NCBI GenBank assembly: GCA_900708905.1
Contig: CAADRB010000027.1
Location: 1,342,076 to 1,406,075, forward strand
Length of the DNA stretch: 64,000 nucleotides
Reading direction: 5' to 3'
Source of the DNA: Hymenolepis diminuta
Taxonomy: Eukaryota; Platyhelminthes; Cestoda; Cyclophyllidea; Hymenolepididae
Below the pieces are notes generated by a model. That model did no database searches, had not been told where the DNA came from, and saw only the letters and a list, made by a program, of their open reading frames with translations. Made by a program: the position numbers and the translations under genes. This document shows positions 38,443 through 49,600 of this stretch, one piece after another (within the stretch, counting starts at the first letter, position 1; every line of letters begins with the position of its first letter).

Positions 38443-41071
38443 ATATTCCTCTCTTAACTAATATTGGTGTCTACTTTGATATTTCACATTGGGTGGATTA
38501 TTCGAATGCTCAGTTTTATCTCTGTCAAGTTATTTGATCAGTCAAAATTTCCAATATCAAATTATTAATAACTTGCGAAGTAGAACATTAAAAATTTCAC
38601 TCATCCCCAAATATAAAATTCAATTTTCATATTTCACTTATTATTTGAATTTAAAAAAATATATTAATGTTTAAATTTTTTCCAATTTTAATATGATTTT
38701 GGGGATATTTATTAGGCCTAAAGCTTTTTCGAAGTGTTCAAAAGGAAAATAGACAACAACCTGATCTTGTATTTTTCAGATATTTTTTCTTTAAAATTTT
38801 CTCAAATTTTGCAAATTTCAACAAGTGAATTTAGGAATAAATTCTGTTATTTGAACAATTAAATAAATATTGTAAAGTATGAATAAGCGATCATTTATTT
38901 GAAGTCGGTTTATTTAATAATGCTCACTTTCTTACACATATTTTACTTCCATTTTGGGAAGTAATCAATGAATTGGAATTTATTGCTATTTGTCAATTCA
39001 TTTTATTGATTTCTTTAGTGTCCTTCCACGACCCCTTAGGATGAATTTTTAATTAAAACGTATATTCATTATATTATAGACTCATTAATGTGTTTCTTCA
39101 TGTATAATTTACTCGATCTATTAAATAACAAATAAAAGGAATTTTAAACTTTAAACAAAATGTTCACTTAGCAGTAATATCCGCCATAACGTATTCCAAT
39201 TGGCCTCTGGGGAAATCTTTTAGTTAAGCCTGTTGGAAGGGAACAAATGAATCTATGAAGTCCCTCCCCCGCTTGAAAGAAAATTGTATGGCTATTGTAT
39301 AAAATTGACGTTCTACCGGAGACAAGATATGTCCATGAAATTTGCAGCAACCCAGAACTTTCTGTGTGAATAGTTATGATGCATTTTCAGAATATCATCT
39401 GATCACGCAATGGGGTCACATTGATATACATCAAACTATTCACATATCTACCTAATCTAAACCATTACATGATTGTCCACTCACGAGAGTATAACTAGAA
39501 GGTTGAAATATCTTTTGATAAGCTAATCTTACTGCTGTCCTTTTGACTGAGGTAGGCTTGTGTTGAATTCAATTAAATCAAGTATTGATTTTATAAAGCT
39601 CCACGATGTATTTTCAGATCGATGTAGATCGGCTTCTTATCTGATATGCAGTTTAAAGAATAAAATGTATTAACATTTGCTAAATTTAAACATGACTGAG
39701 TTAAAAAACAGGAAGGAATTAACAAGAGGACAGAACAAAGTCCACTAAATCGTAACTAATTTCTTTATAGTGTTCCATGTGCTTTCACTTTTAGCTCGGT
39801 GGTTTTTTCTCCGTTTAAAAACACAGTTAAAAATAGTGGTTCAAAGAGTGGTCTAGTTTCACATTTTTAAACTTCTGCGCAAAATTTTTGTCATTTAATT
39901 TCCGATTGAAATAATAATTTCATAAACCTTTGTTTTGAATCAAATGGACGTTACTATCTCCGTTGCTGCATTTGAAACTCCTCTGTTGACCGTAATTGAA
40001 TTCAGCGCTAGTTGCTTCATGCTGTCAAAATAGACTAACCTGAAATTAACACAGAAAAGCTCACATATTCAAGCGTTCTTCTGTTTGCTCCTACTCCAAT
40101 ATTCAAATTTCGTCCACTAGTTTTCTATTTAAGGAAACATTGAATAGAAAACAATTATATGTATTCTTAGGGGATACCACCAGTAAAGTCAGAAGAGGAG
40201 TTTCATTATCGATTTTATCAATATTACTATTTGGTACATAAAATTATCACTATTCAACAAGCTAGTTGCATTGTAGTGGATCAGTTTTTTTCTTTTTATC
40301 TTTAATTAGATTAGGCCTTCAGAGCGGACCAGACCGAACAAGTACAAATGAGTTCGGGCTCAAAGATTTTCATTGACCTAGTAAATAAAATATTTTCCTT
40401 CTTTTAATGTACGCTTTCTTTTATCCGTCCTCAAATGCAAGATGAACAGTGTACAAAATAAAACAGGTCGCCATCTCTGGAGTCTTTTGATTTGTTTGAG
40501 TAGGAGCGCTTGTAAGCGGTATCGAGCATTTAAGGCGCCTACCTAATAATAGGATTTGAATATTTCGAACAAACATTGAAGATTTGAGCTCGAGTATTAG
40601 TAATCAGGATAATTAAAGAGCCTCAGTGCATCTATCGCATTCAATAATTGCCAACAGATTTCGAGAAAGGAAATTTTTCATTACTTTCTTAGTTTTCTGA
40701 TTCTGTCCAATTAAACCACATTATTATCTCATGGGATACCCAACCTGTTTGTTAGGTTATAATTAAGAAATAAGAAAAGAAGAGAAATAATTAACAAAAG
40801 AAGAAACTAATAAAACAAGCTCTTGAATTAAAATATTATTCTCTCATTGAATTTCAGTATATCATTATCTGTTTGGAGTGAAATATAAGGATGCATTACT
40901 TGCTATTCATTTTTTATTATAAGTAACCCTCATTAAAACGGGAAATTTTTAGATTGTATTATATATATATATTTCCAATTACAAACTGTTCTGGAGTCAA
41001 AATTAAATAATATTTACTTCCATCAACACTATTTCATATTTACGTGACTGCTCAATGTTTAAGAGCAGATG

Positions 41072-41128
41072 GCTCAGTTTGTGAGGTGTCTGACTAGCGG
41101 GCGGTCCTATCTACATCTGCAAGTATTC
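41072..41128 (+). repeat. Possible tRNA-related SINE head
   Basis: The segment GATGGCTCAGTTTGTGAGG resembles a tRNA D-arm/box A. It is followed by GTGTCTGACTAGC, like an anticodon arm, and GGCGGTCCTATC, a poor box B. No acceptor stem pairs, so it is not a tRNA gene. It may be a relic related to the SINE family at 53582-53700. Confidence 0.35.
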
Positions 41129-41839
41129 ACCCAAAACAATTATCCTAATTAATAATTGTCATAATTATGCAACTTATTTTATCTTAAAGTGGATCGGGAT
41201 AAAATACTTTATAAAACACTGAGATCTTACAAATAACTTCAATATTGATACTTTGTATTCAAAATCTGGTACATAGTTGAAATTCATATTATTCGTTCAT
41301 TTAGTGTACCAATTGTAGTGTTCAGTTCAAAGGAAAATGCAAATATCAGTAGTGGTTGCATTACTTTAATTAAATAGATATGCAAGGGTTTAACTACAGC
41401 ATTTGCTAAAAGAGAGGAGAGGAAATTCGTAGATTTCGCCTCTGAAAGTAAAATTCCCTTTAACTTTTTTGTTGAATCTCTTGGTGCCTCATTTTAAAGA
41501 CTGTAAGATGAATACTTCATTTAATACCGATCCTCAAGAACGGAAACTGATTGCTTTTGATCCCATCTAATATGGTGATCCTATTACATAAAATTAGCGT
41601 AATGAACGCACAGCTTTCAAATCTGAGACTTGGGAGGGAAAACATTTCTAGACTGCGTGTTTTGTAGTAGCTAATTTATCTCCTTCCATCAACACTACTT
41701 ATCTTTCCTTTAGCACATGATAATGTTATGTATCCCACTCATCCGTGATAATATCTTCCGTTTTCCTTCCCTCTCACTTTGTCCGTTCTCTTTTCAATAG
41801 AATTTTACAGAATAAAAGAAAAAGCCAAGAGAGAGATGA

Positions 41840-42130
41840 GTAGAGTTTATCAGGCAAAGTTCAGAAACGTCGAGATTTAGAGAGAGGGAGGGAGGTGGGT
41901 TGAGGGATGCGTGTCGAATGGATGTGGAGCGTGTGTATAGGGCTGTTTATATAAGAGGGGAACACAGTAAAACACAGAGAAGAAATAGGGATTTGGTAGA
42001 GCCTTGACAACGACAATGTTTTCAACACACTTTTAGGAAATTTTATCTTAAACCGACCGACTGTCTTGGTTAGATGCAGTCGAGTTTGTTGATATCCTGG
42101 ACTTGGTTCGTTGGTACAGAGCCTAACGTT
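41840..42130 (+). mobile_element. Possible LTR end with TATA box and primer-binding-like site
   Basis: A GA-rich block leads to TTTATATAAGAGGGG at about 41946-41960. About 170 bp later, TTGGTACAGAGCCT at about 42111-42124 resembles the TGGTA-CAGAG start of an initiator-methionine tRNA primer site with one base missing. No gag or pol follows and no second LTR is found, so this is a weak call. Confidence 0.25.
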
Positions 42131-42979
42131 TAACAAGAAAATATTAATTATATTTATATTATTAAACTTATTTTGAATTTGAATTTTTATAAATCCGGCA
42201 GATTTTTAATTAATTAGGACTAATCCAGACCATCTATACACCTCACACTATGTAACATCTGCTATTCAGACTGGACACTTTTTTGAAAATTAAATTAGTT
42301 CAAACTCGTACCGATTTAAATGACGGAGGCAGCTTTATTCATGCGTATAATGTGATTATATCATTAAATAACATATATTGAGCTTCGATGATGATAACTA
42401 TACGTGAATCGTGAGAACAGCCCTCTCGATATTTCTGCTGTTATTATCATTTCAATTAACTATAAACTTAGAGCATGACGAAGGATCAATTCGACTTCTT
42501 AATGTCCCAAAATTTCTCCTTTGTTTATTTGATCGAAAAGATCAAGGCGAAACATGAATTCTAAAGGCAACCTTCACTGCAGGAAAGGGAAATTTAGAGG
42601 TTTCCCTTTTGGAGGAAAATTTTCTACGTCTTGACTTACTTTTGAAGCTACTTTATCCCTAATATCCTCGTGACTTTCATTGGTTAGAGATTAGCTTTTG
42701 AAGGAATTTAGTGAAAATTGAACTAGATATTTGTTTTCAAGGATGTAGGAGGACATTCGTTTGTATTCGCGTAATCACAAGTTATACAAACGAATTGAGT
42801 TCGTGGTACTACTTACAACTCGAGCACTCTGAGCCAAAAATTTTGTCAGTGGATACAAATCCGTACATAAGAATTCGCTCATGCAAACACTCTTCTTATT
42901 CTTTATACCGCTCAATGAGTGCTTTCATATAATAATTTTTAAATTGAAGGCAGTTTTTTAAGAAGTGAGGAGAAAATTT

Positions 42980-43105
42980 TTTCATAAATACGAACTTCAG
43001 GACCAAATTATACATATTATAGCTGGAAAGGAGTGTTAAAAGTTGTCATAGGTCCTCGCAGAGCTCTATCCTCAATCTACCAGTATTTGTAAGCTATGTA
43101 CCCTC
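42980..43105 (+). repeat. Dispersed repeat family B, copy 4
   Basis: Plus-strand copy with GAACTTCAGGACCAAATTATA, AGCTGGAAAGGAGT, ATAGGTCCTCGCAGAGCTC and CAGTATTTGTAAGCTATG. It aligns along its whole length with 30110-30242. Confidence 0.75.
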
Positions 43106-43893
43106 ACGCCCACTTCGCATACTTGATCCGATCTTTAAATAAATGCACTTATTATAACAAGCCGGATCAAGTTAATCAATCTAACAGAAACAATCGTATA
43201 CCTAGAAGTGACCCAGTTTTTATTTACGGACACGATCGCTTAATGGTTACAATGAGATTGGATACTAATTGATCAAAATTTTCTTTGTTAAGTGATTAGA
43301 GATTGTTTTAACCTAAAAAGTGGCGATGAGTGTCAGCATCAAAATTAATTTGTGGCTGTTTTCGATCTGGATCATAAAGATGGTTTTAAAGGGCATACAT
43401 ACATTACAATGCACAATCTCTCATCCGGTGAAGTCCTGTTTAGGTGAAGAATTATCAAGAATGTAGTTCACGTATTACAAAGTTTTCATATCTCTCTCCT
43501 GGACGTCTGCATCTCATATATCTTTTCAACGATCCATCAAAAGGGATTGTGAAAATGCTTGTAGTATTAATTTTACTCCAATCGCCATTCGATCAGAACT
43601 AATAGGGTTATCTCATCATGTGGGTAAGGAACGCCGAGTATCGAAAGATACATTCAAGAATTAATAGAGTCACCGCCTATAAATTTCAACGTGATATGAA
43701 ACGCAGAGTACTTTTTATGGTATAGTTTCCTCTGTTGATTCCTGGCAAAATTTTAATATTTTTTAATAATATTGAAAAGCAAATAATGAAATGTTTTATT
43801 TATTAAATATTAATTGTGGAAAAAAAAACGGACTTATTAAAATTGTCGTCCAGCTGATACCCACCCCATTTATCTCAGTTAAACTCGTCTTTC

Positions 43894-43930
43894 ATTGGAC
43901 CAATCGTGAGATGCTTCAACAAGTATAAAA
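43894..43930 (+). promoter_or_regulatory. CCAAT (palindromic) and TATA boxes of the small secreted peptide gene
   Basis: ATTGGACCAAT at 43894-43904 is a palindrome that presents a CCAAT box on each strand. TATAAAA at 43924-43930 lies 54 nt before the ATG. The CCAAT-to-TATA distance (about 20 nt) is like that of the CAP gene. Confidence 0.65.
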
Positions 43931-43977
43931 GCCGTTCCGTTCTCAAACTACTTAAATTGTACTTGAAGTAAAAAAAA

Positions 43978-44187
43978 ATGAACAAAGCTGTCATTGGCAT
44001 CCTTTTGGTTCTCTGTCTTGCTACCTTTCAAGCCCAAGCTTGGTGGACTCAAACTTGCTGTGCTTGTCCAGGTGATGGGGAACAGGGAGATGATTTCATG
44101 AGCTTCACTGGTGGTATTGATGATGAAGATCATGCCAAACGGAGTGGCATGCGTAGCGTATCAAACAGACGTGGACGTACGTTATAA
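43978..44187 (+). CDS. Small secreted cysteine-containing peptide, 69 residues
   Basis: I do not recognise a named family. The start follows a TATA box by 54 nt and a run of A residues. Residues 1-21 are a strong signal peptide (hydrophobic ILLVLCLATF core, AQA cleavage motif). The mature part begins WWTQTCCACPGDGEQ, is acidic in the middle, and ends basic with KR at 54-55 and RR at 64-65, followed by GRTL. The dibasic sites would suit a processed peptide precursor. Only three cysteines follow the signal peptide, so a classic knottin is unlikely. The CCxCP start resembles CCKCP after the CAP protein's signal peptide. A GTACGT donor-like site at about 44175 means a spliced version with another C-terminus cannot be excluded. 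A candidate AATAAA lies at 44438-44443. Confidence 0.6.
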   Translation: MNKAVIGILLVLCLATFQAQAWWTQTCCACPGDGEQGDDFMSFTGGIDDEDHAKRSGMRSVSNRRGRTL

Positions 44188-44449
44188 ATGTCTATTCTAA
44201 CTCTCTTCTTTGATTTATTTATTACAATATTTCGCTTTACGTGGTGTAATGTACGGCGATATATTCATTCGTCCAAATATACTCAAAATAATCGAAGCAG
44301 TCTTCATTTTTTCATTCTATTTACGATAGTATGGGCATTTGTTGTTTGTCTGGATCCAGATTCAACCGTGGCATTCCATAACTTACTTCATAATAAACGA
44401 GTCTTACAACCAGTGATGCGGATTGTAAGTGTAATGTAATAAATAAGTT

Positions 44450-46675
44450 GGGTAATGTTCACGCATTAAATTTACACCCAAAGTAAATTGCTTAGGGGAA
44501 ATAAATTGGACTGAAATTACTCGAACTCAGTAGAAATTAGCTGAACAAGTTCTGTTGATGTATCAAGTTTTAAAACTGAGGGAATTTAAAGGGGATTTGA
44601 CATGGATAATGAAAGGCATCCTTGAGCTGCAAGTGTGGGGAACTTATTTTACCATTCCTTTTGTTGATAAGATTTAACTATTGCGGTTGGCCACCAGCGT
44701 CATTGGATGTACATCGATAAGCATTAACATCGTGACCTCTGAATGTGCAGACATGCCCATTAATCGATACGTCACCGGCGCATTAATTTGGAAAAATGTT
44801 TTCCATTACCATCTAAATTTCAAAAATAAAACTTATTTGTTCTACATTTTGAACTGGTTTTACTTTCGCTGCTCCCTTTTACTATGATAAAGGAATAATT
44901 GCTGTTAAAGAACCATCGTTCATAACTTCGAGATGAGCTAATTTCAGTGGGAGGTGTTGGAAAAAATGAAGGATAATAATGGATAATAAAATTAACCATT
45001 TTCCAGGTTTTATCCTTGCTTCGTTGATTTTATAATGTTTACACAGTTGTCATTATCCAATCGGTGACGTCGTCTAGAAATTCAAAAACCCTCTGAAATC
45101 GTTTCAGAATTTATTACAGAACCTGTGATGTTGGGTTCAGTATGAGAGTTCTTGGTGATTTTTGCAACGATCTGAGTATATTCACTTATGATAGACCCCC
45201 AAACTCTTCGCACGAGAACATATGGCTTTCAGAATTATGGTGTGCTGATAGCATGCCTTGACCTGATACATTTGAACTTTTAGATTTCTATATTGAAAAA
45301 ATTTTTTCGAAAGCTCTGTGTGATTACTTGTGGAGTTTACAGCGGTATAAAGGATGTCCAATAGGATCTCATGACGCATACAAGAATATTCTGGAAAGTG
45401 TAACTATTGTCCCCAATCATGCACCCAGACATTTTGGAAAGTGCAACCAATCACAACTAGAGGGCCAATTTCTTCAGGCAATCAGAGTTCGATATCCCCA
45501 ATAAATAATCAGCGTTTAACATGTCCTACAGCTGTACTACTTCAAACACAATGTCGAAGTATTCCACTTAAGGTGCCCTTCAGCACATCTGCTTCTTGGG
45601 TGTAATTTAACTTAGAACCTTGGAGTATTTACACTAGTGGATTTTGTTAGAGGATAATTGAACTAGTCAAGGGCATGTCTGTGTAATATCCGCCATAAAT
45701 CCTACTAGCATTGTACCAATGAACAGTATCAAAGTGTAACAATTATTATTAATACACGAGGAACCAAATGTGTCTTGACCTCTTAAAACCTTAGTTTTCT
45801 ATAGATTAGCGCCCGTTTAATTTCACCGATTTAACTCTACTTCTGTCGTTTGCAATAAGTTGGAGGAGTTGAGTAATTTTCTGTGAATACTCATCTTCTA
45901 TCTGTGTTCACTTCTCGTTCATGTCCCTATTATATCTAAACTCCTCAATTTGTTCAAGTATGTAGCAGATGCTATACCAATATGTCTTCTTCCTACACCT
46001 AGGTAATCCTCCTAAGCAGTCCGAATAGCCTCTAGCAGAGTCCTCTATTATCAATTTACTCTTAAATTAGCTAGGCTATGCCCAAAGTAGCAAGAACAAG
46101 AATGGTATTGGGTGGAGAGGGCTTACTGCTCACTTCCCTGTTACGGCGAGTCAAAAGCTTAGTCATTGAATACAAAACCAAGCTAGGCTGCAGGGATCTT
46201 GATTGGTGATTGGTTGAGGAAGCCTCTACACACACGTCCGCGCTTGTTCTCTACGCGACCGGTTACATACCGCACTTTCCAGAAAATTCTAGCGCACGTG
46301 ATTCAATCAGCCTTATTAGCGTTGTGAACCCCACAAGTATAACTCGTTATAATATTTGCGATATTCTTTCTATATTTATGCGAACACATCAATCAATTAC
46401 TGACAAATTATGAGTTGTCATTACCTCCAATCACAAGATTCTTTTGAGAATAATTAACTCACCTAAATTACATTCTACTGCAACATTTCATCTCCTTTAT
46501 TCACTTTCACTCAATCGCTAATATTTAATTAAAGTGAGGACACTTTTCAATTAAAGTAAGGGCTTACATTTGTATAATTTAATATAATTTCATGCTTGAG
46601 ATGATTTTTCACATTCTCGTTCGTAACCGTTAACTTTATGTATACTATTTGTCGGTATTAATATTATTATTTCAG
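44450..46675. other. Gene-free stretch with one SINE copy
   Basis: No exon is recognised between the peptide gene and the acetyltransferase gene. Upstream CBP exons, if they exist, would lie here or further left, but the frame 46210-46413 shows no CBP sequence. A GTAATATCCGCCATAA string near 45692 recurs at 39174, hinting at another minor repeat. Confidence 0.4.
44680..44795 (-). repeat. tRNA-derived SINE copy
   Basis: It aligns with 53582-53700 and 34668-34800. In plus-strand order it has GCGGTTGG, CCAGCGTCATTGGATGTAC, ATCGATAAGCATTAACATCG and TGTGCAGACATG. Read on the minus strand the box B region is degenerate. Confidence 0.6.
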
Positions 46676-46679
46676 TAAT

Positions 46680-49600
46680 ATGTCGTCGAGTAATATTAAA
46701 CGAAGGAAGCTTACACCCCAAATGAAGTTACGTCTACCCATCTTGCATGCTGTGAATTGTAAAAATCTCGGATCTTGTTCTATTCGTGGATGTGAACATG
46801 GAAAGAGGGTATTAATTCATGCTAGAAAATGTCGTTTAGAAAAAGACTGCCCGATTCCTGGTTGTCCGATAGGCAAAAAATACCTGAACATGGCGTGCAC
46901 TTACTGTAAAGCTGTACATTTGTCAAATTCGAATTACTTTACACTAAAGTACAAACTATTATCTAACTCAGATTCCATTAATGCTGTGCAAATTGTTCCT
47001 AATCACTGTCAAAATTTCGTTCTCTCAGATATAACCAGTATATGTCGGGCCTCATGGATAAGGAAACGGTAAGATACTCCACTTCTTTATATTTATACCA
47101 CCTTAAATAGGATTATTTCACTGCTTACCATACAGGAATCAAAAATCTTTTACGGCTTAAGAATCTTTAATCTCACTCATTACTTTACGGAATTAGAGTC
47201 AACTTTATGTCAAAAGTCAAGAACCCACCTTGAGTACTACAAACTTCGGGAGGTAATCGATAAACTATTCCAAAGGAAAGTGGAAACTTCAGATATCGGT
47301 TTATATACATTAACATGGAAAAAGTGGACACGCGCAGAACTCTTGAAACATTTTCTGGGTCTTCTTGAATATCTATTCAACCATGAACATGCTTTTTGGT
47401 TTCGATTTCCAGTAGATCCTGTCGCTCTCAATATACCCGATTACCTAGAAGTTGTCAAACATCCAATGGACCTGACAACAATAAGGCATAAATTAGAAGA
47501 TAAGGAATACGAAGATCCATGGGAGGTAGTGAAGGATTTCAATTTAATATTTAATAATGTCAGAGCATACAATCCGAAGACTTCTAGCGTTTATATATGC
47601 GGTGCCAAGGTTAGAAATCCATTTTCGTCATTCGTTCATGTTTACCATGCAGATTTTTCAATTATTTGAGAAGGAGATTGATTATATAATGCAGGAGATG
47701 GGATTTTGCTGTGGCCGAAATTATTTCTTCCATAAAACGTTGTACTGCTCCTCTGAACGTTGTTGTCCCATTAATTGGAATGATTTGTATTACTTATATA
47801 AAAATGAGTAGTGTGACCATTTTGTTGCTATTTTAACCATCTTCCATTTAGGCAGACGGGTTTTGAGTACCTGAAGTGCAGTCATTGCTATAGTAAAATT
47901 AGAGCTGAAATTCGAGTTACAGACACATTCACGAATCAACCTGTGTGAGTTGTATTTTAAAACATTAAATTGCAAAATAATTTTAACGCTGACATTCATT
48001 ATAATAATCAAGGAAGCTTATGCGGTTATTGAATGCGTCGATTGTTTCTGCCTTATCTCCTAATGCAATTAATAATTTAACATAGGAATCGATGACTGTA
48101 TTTACCCATCGTTTCCACGCACATTTTTACCGAAGTGTTCAAATGGGTTTCACCTGCGAGGTTTACTTTATTATTCTTGTAGTTGACCAAGCCAATCTTT
48201 AATGTGTGCTGATTTAGAGTTCGCCATTTTTGCTAAATGGGAATTCCACAAACCCTTTGGCTAATTCAATGAATGGTAAACGAATATTAAGGAGTTGTAG
48301 ACCATTTGAGAAATCCTAGATTCTAAATCAGTTTGGAAGGCATCTTCAACTGCAATTTTCTGTCTCCTTAAACATTCCGGCAATTGATTTGAAATTAATA
48401 TAAAATGTTAATATCATTTTAGTACATTGACTAAATGTTCCTTCACAAAAATAATAAACCTGAATAAAAAGGATGAAGATTTTGTTCAGTGCAGATGTTG
48501 CGGCCGCCGTTTTCATCAAATCTGCGCTCTTCATTTGGACGAAGTTTGGACTGACGGATACTTCTGTCCATTGTGTCTTCAGAATCTAGGAAAATCGAGA
48601 GAGCTAAATCCTTTCACCGCCGAAAATTTGCCTGCCGATGATTTAAGCGACTTTCTGGAGAGAAAAGTGAATGATTTCTTGACTGCTGAAGGTGCAACAG
48701 AAGGCAAAGTTATAATTCGAGTTGTTTCAAAATCCTGCAACTTTCTCTTCCTAAAGCCATTAGTTAAAGAGTATTTACAAATGAAGGGAAGAGAAGTTGA
48801 TGATTTCCTGTACAGCAATAAAGGAGTTTTTGCGTTTCAAAAAATTCATGGACAAGAAGTTTGCTTTTTCGGATTTTTCGTTCAAGAACATGGGATTGAA
48901 TCCATAGAACAGAATCGGGGAACAGTGTATCTGGCCTACGTAGACTCTGTTCAGTACTTCCGTCCAAAAAGATATCGAACCAGCACATATCATATTATAT
49001 TGAATTCTTATTTTGAATATGTTAAGGGGAGAGGGTTTTTCAAGGCATACTTATGGGTCTGTCCACCGTTGAACAATTGCAATTATCTCTTCTATAAGCG
49101 TCCAGAACATCAACTGATTCCTAATCCTAGGCGTCTTCAGAATTGGTACGCGATAATGCTCATGAAAGCAAAACAGGAGGGAATTATTGAGGATTTCATG
49201 GATCTCCAGTTAGAAGCAAAAAATCGTAAACTCCAATATTTATATGAAATTCCATACTTTGACGGGGATTATTGGCCCAATGCCTTGGAAACAATACTTC
49301 AGGTTAGTTATAATAAGTTAATCCTGTTTATTTTGAATGAGATTTGACACTATAAATACATACACAATGACTCCATTTAATTTTCCCACAAAAAATTATG
49401 ACATACATTAACTACCGAAATTAGTGGAAATCCTCGTGAATTTATATTCAAGTATTCCAATTCGCTGTGTAGAAGAAATATATTTTAACTGTGGGGAGTA
49501 AGTGAAATCATTTGACAGCAAGTCCAATCCAGTCCAAGGAGAGTGAATGGAAGGGCTAATGAGAGTAAATTCGGGATATTAAAGAACGGAGTAGTTTGCA

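Larger units (their letters stand above)
38450..43885. other. Long gene-free stretch between the CAP gene and the small secreted peptide gene
   Basis: No exon is recognised in about 5.4 kb apart from the repeats listed separately. Open frames at 38489-38674, 39168-39350 (minus) and 42711-42932 show no domain. A short AT run lies near 40960-40972. Confidence 0.4.

Noticed and set aside
41072..41128. A tRNA gene
   Set aside because: A box A-like stretch is present, but no acceptor stem or proper T-arm can be formed. It is listed only as a possible SINE head.
44188..44439. A hydrophobic 83-residue open frame directly after the stop of the small secreted peptide
   Set aside because: It starts at the overlapping TAAATG and has no ribosome-access logic in a eukaryote. 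A candidate polyadenylation signal follows, so it is most simply the 3' untranslated region.
48579..48993. Several minus-strand open frames across the CBP-like HAT exon
   Set aside because: They are antisense shadows of a strongly conserved plus-strand exon.
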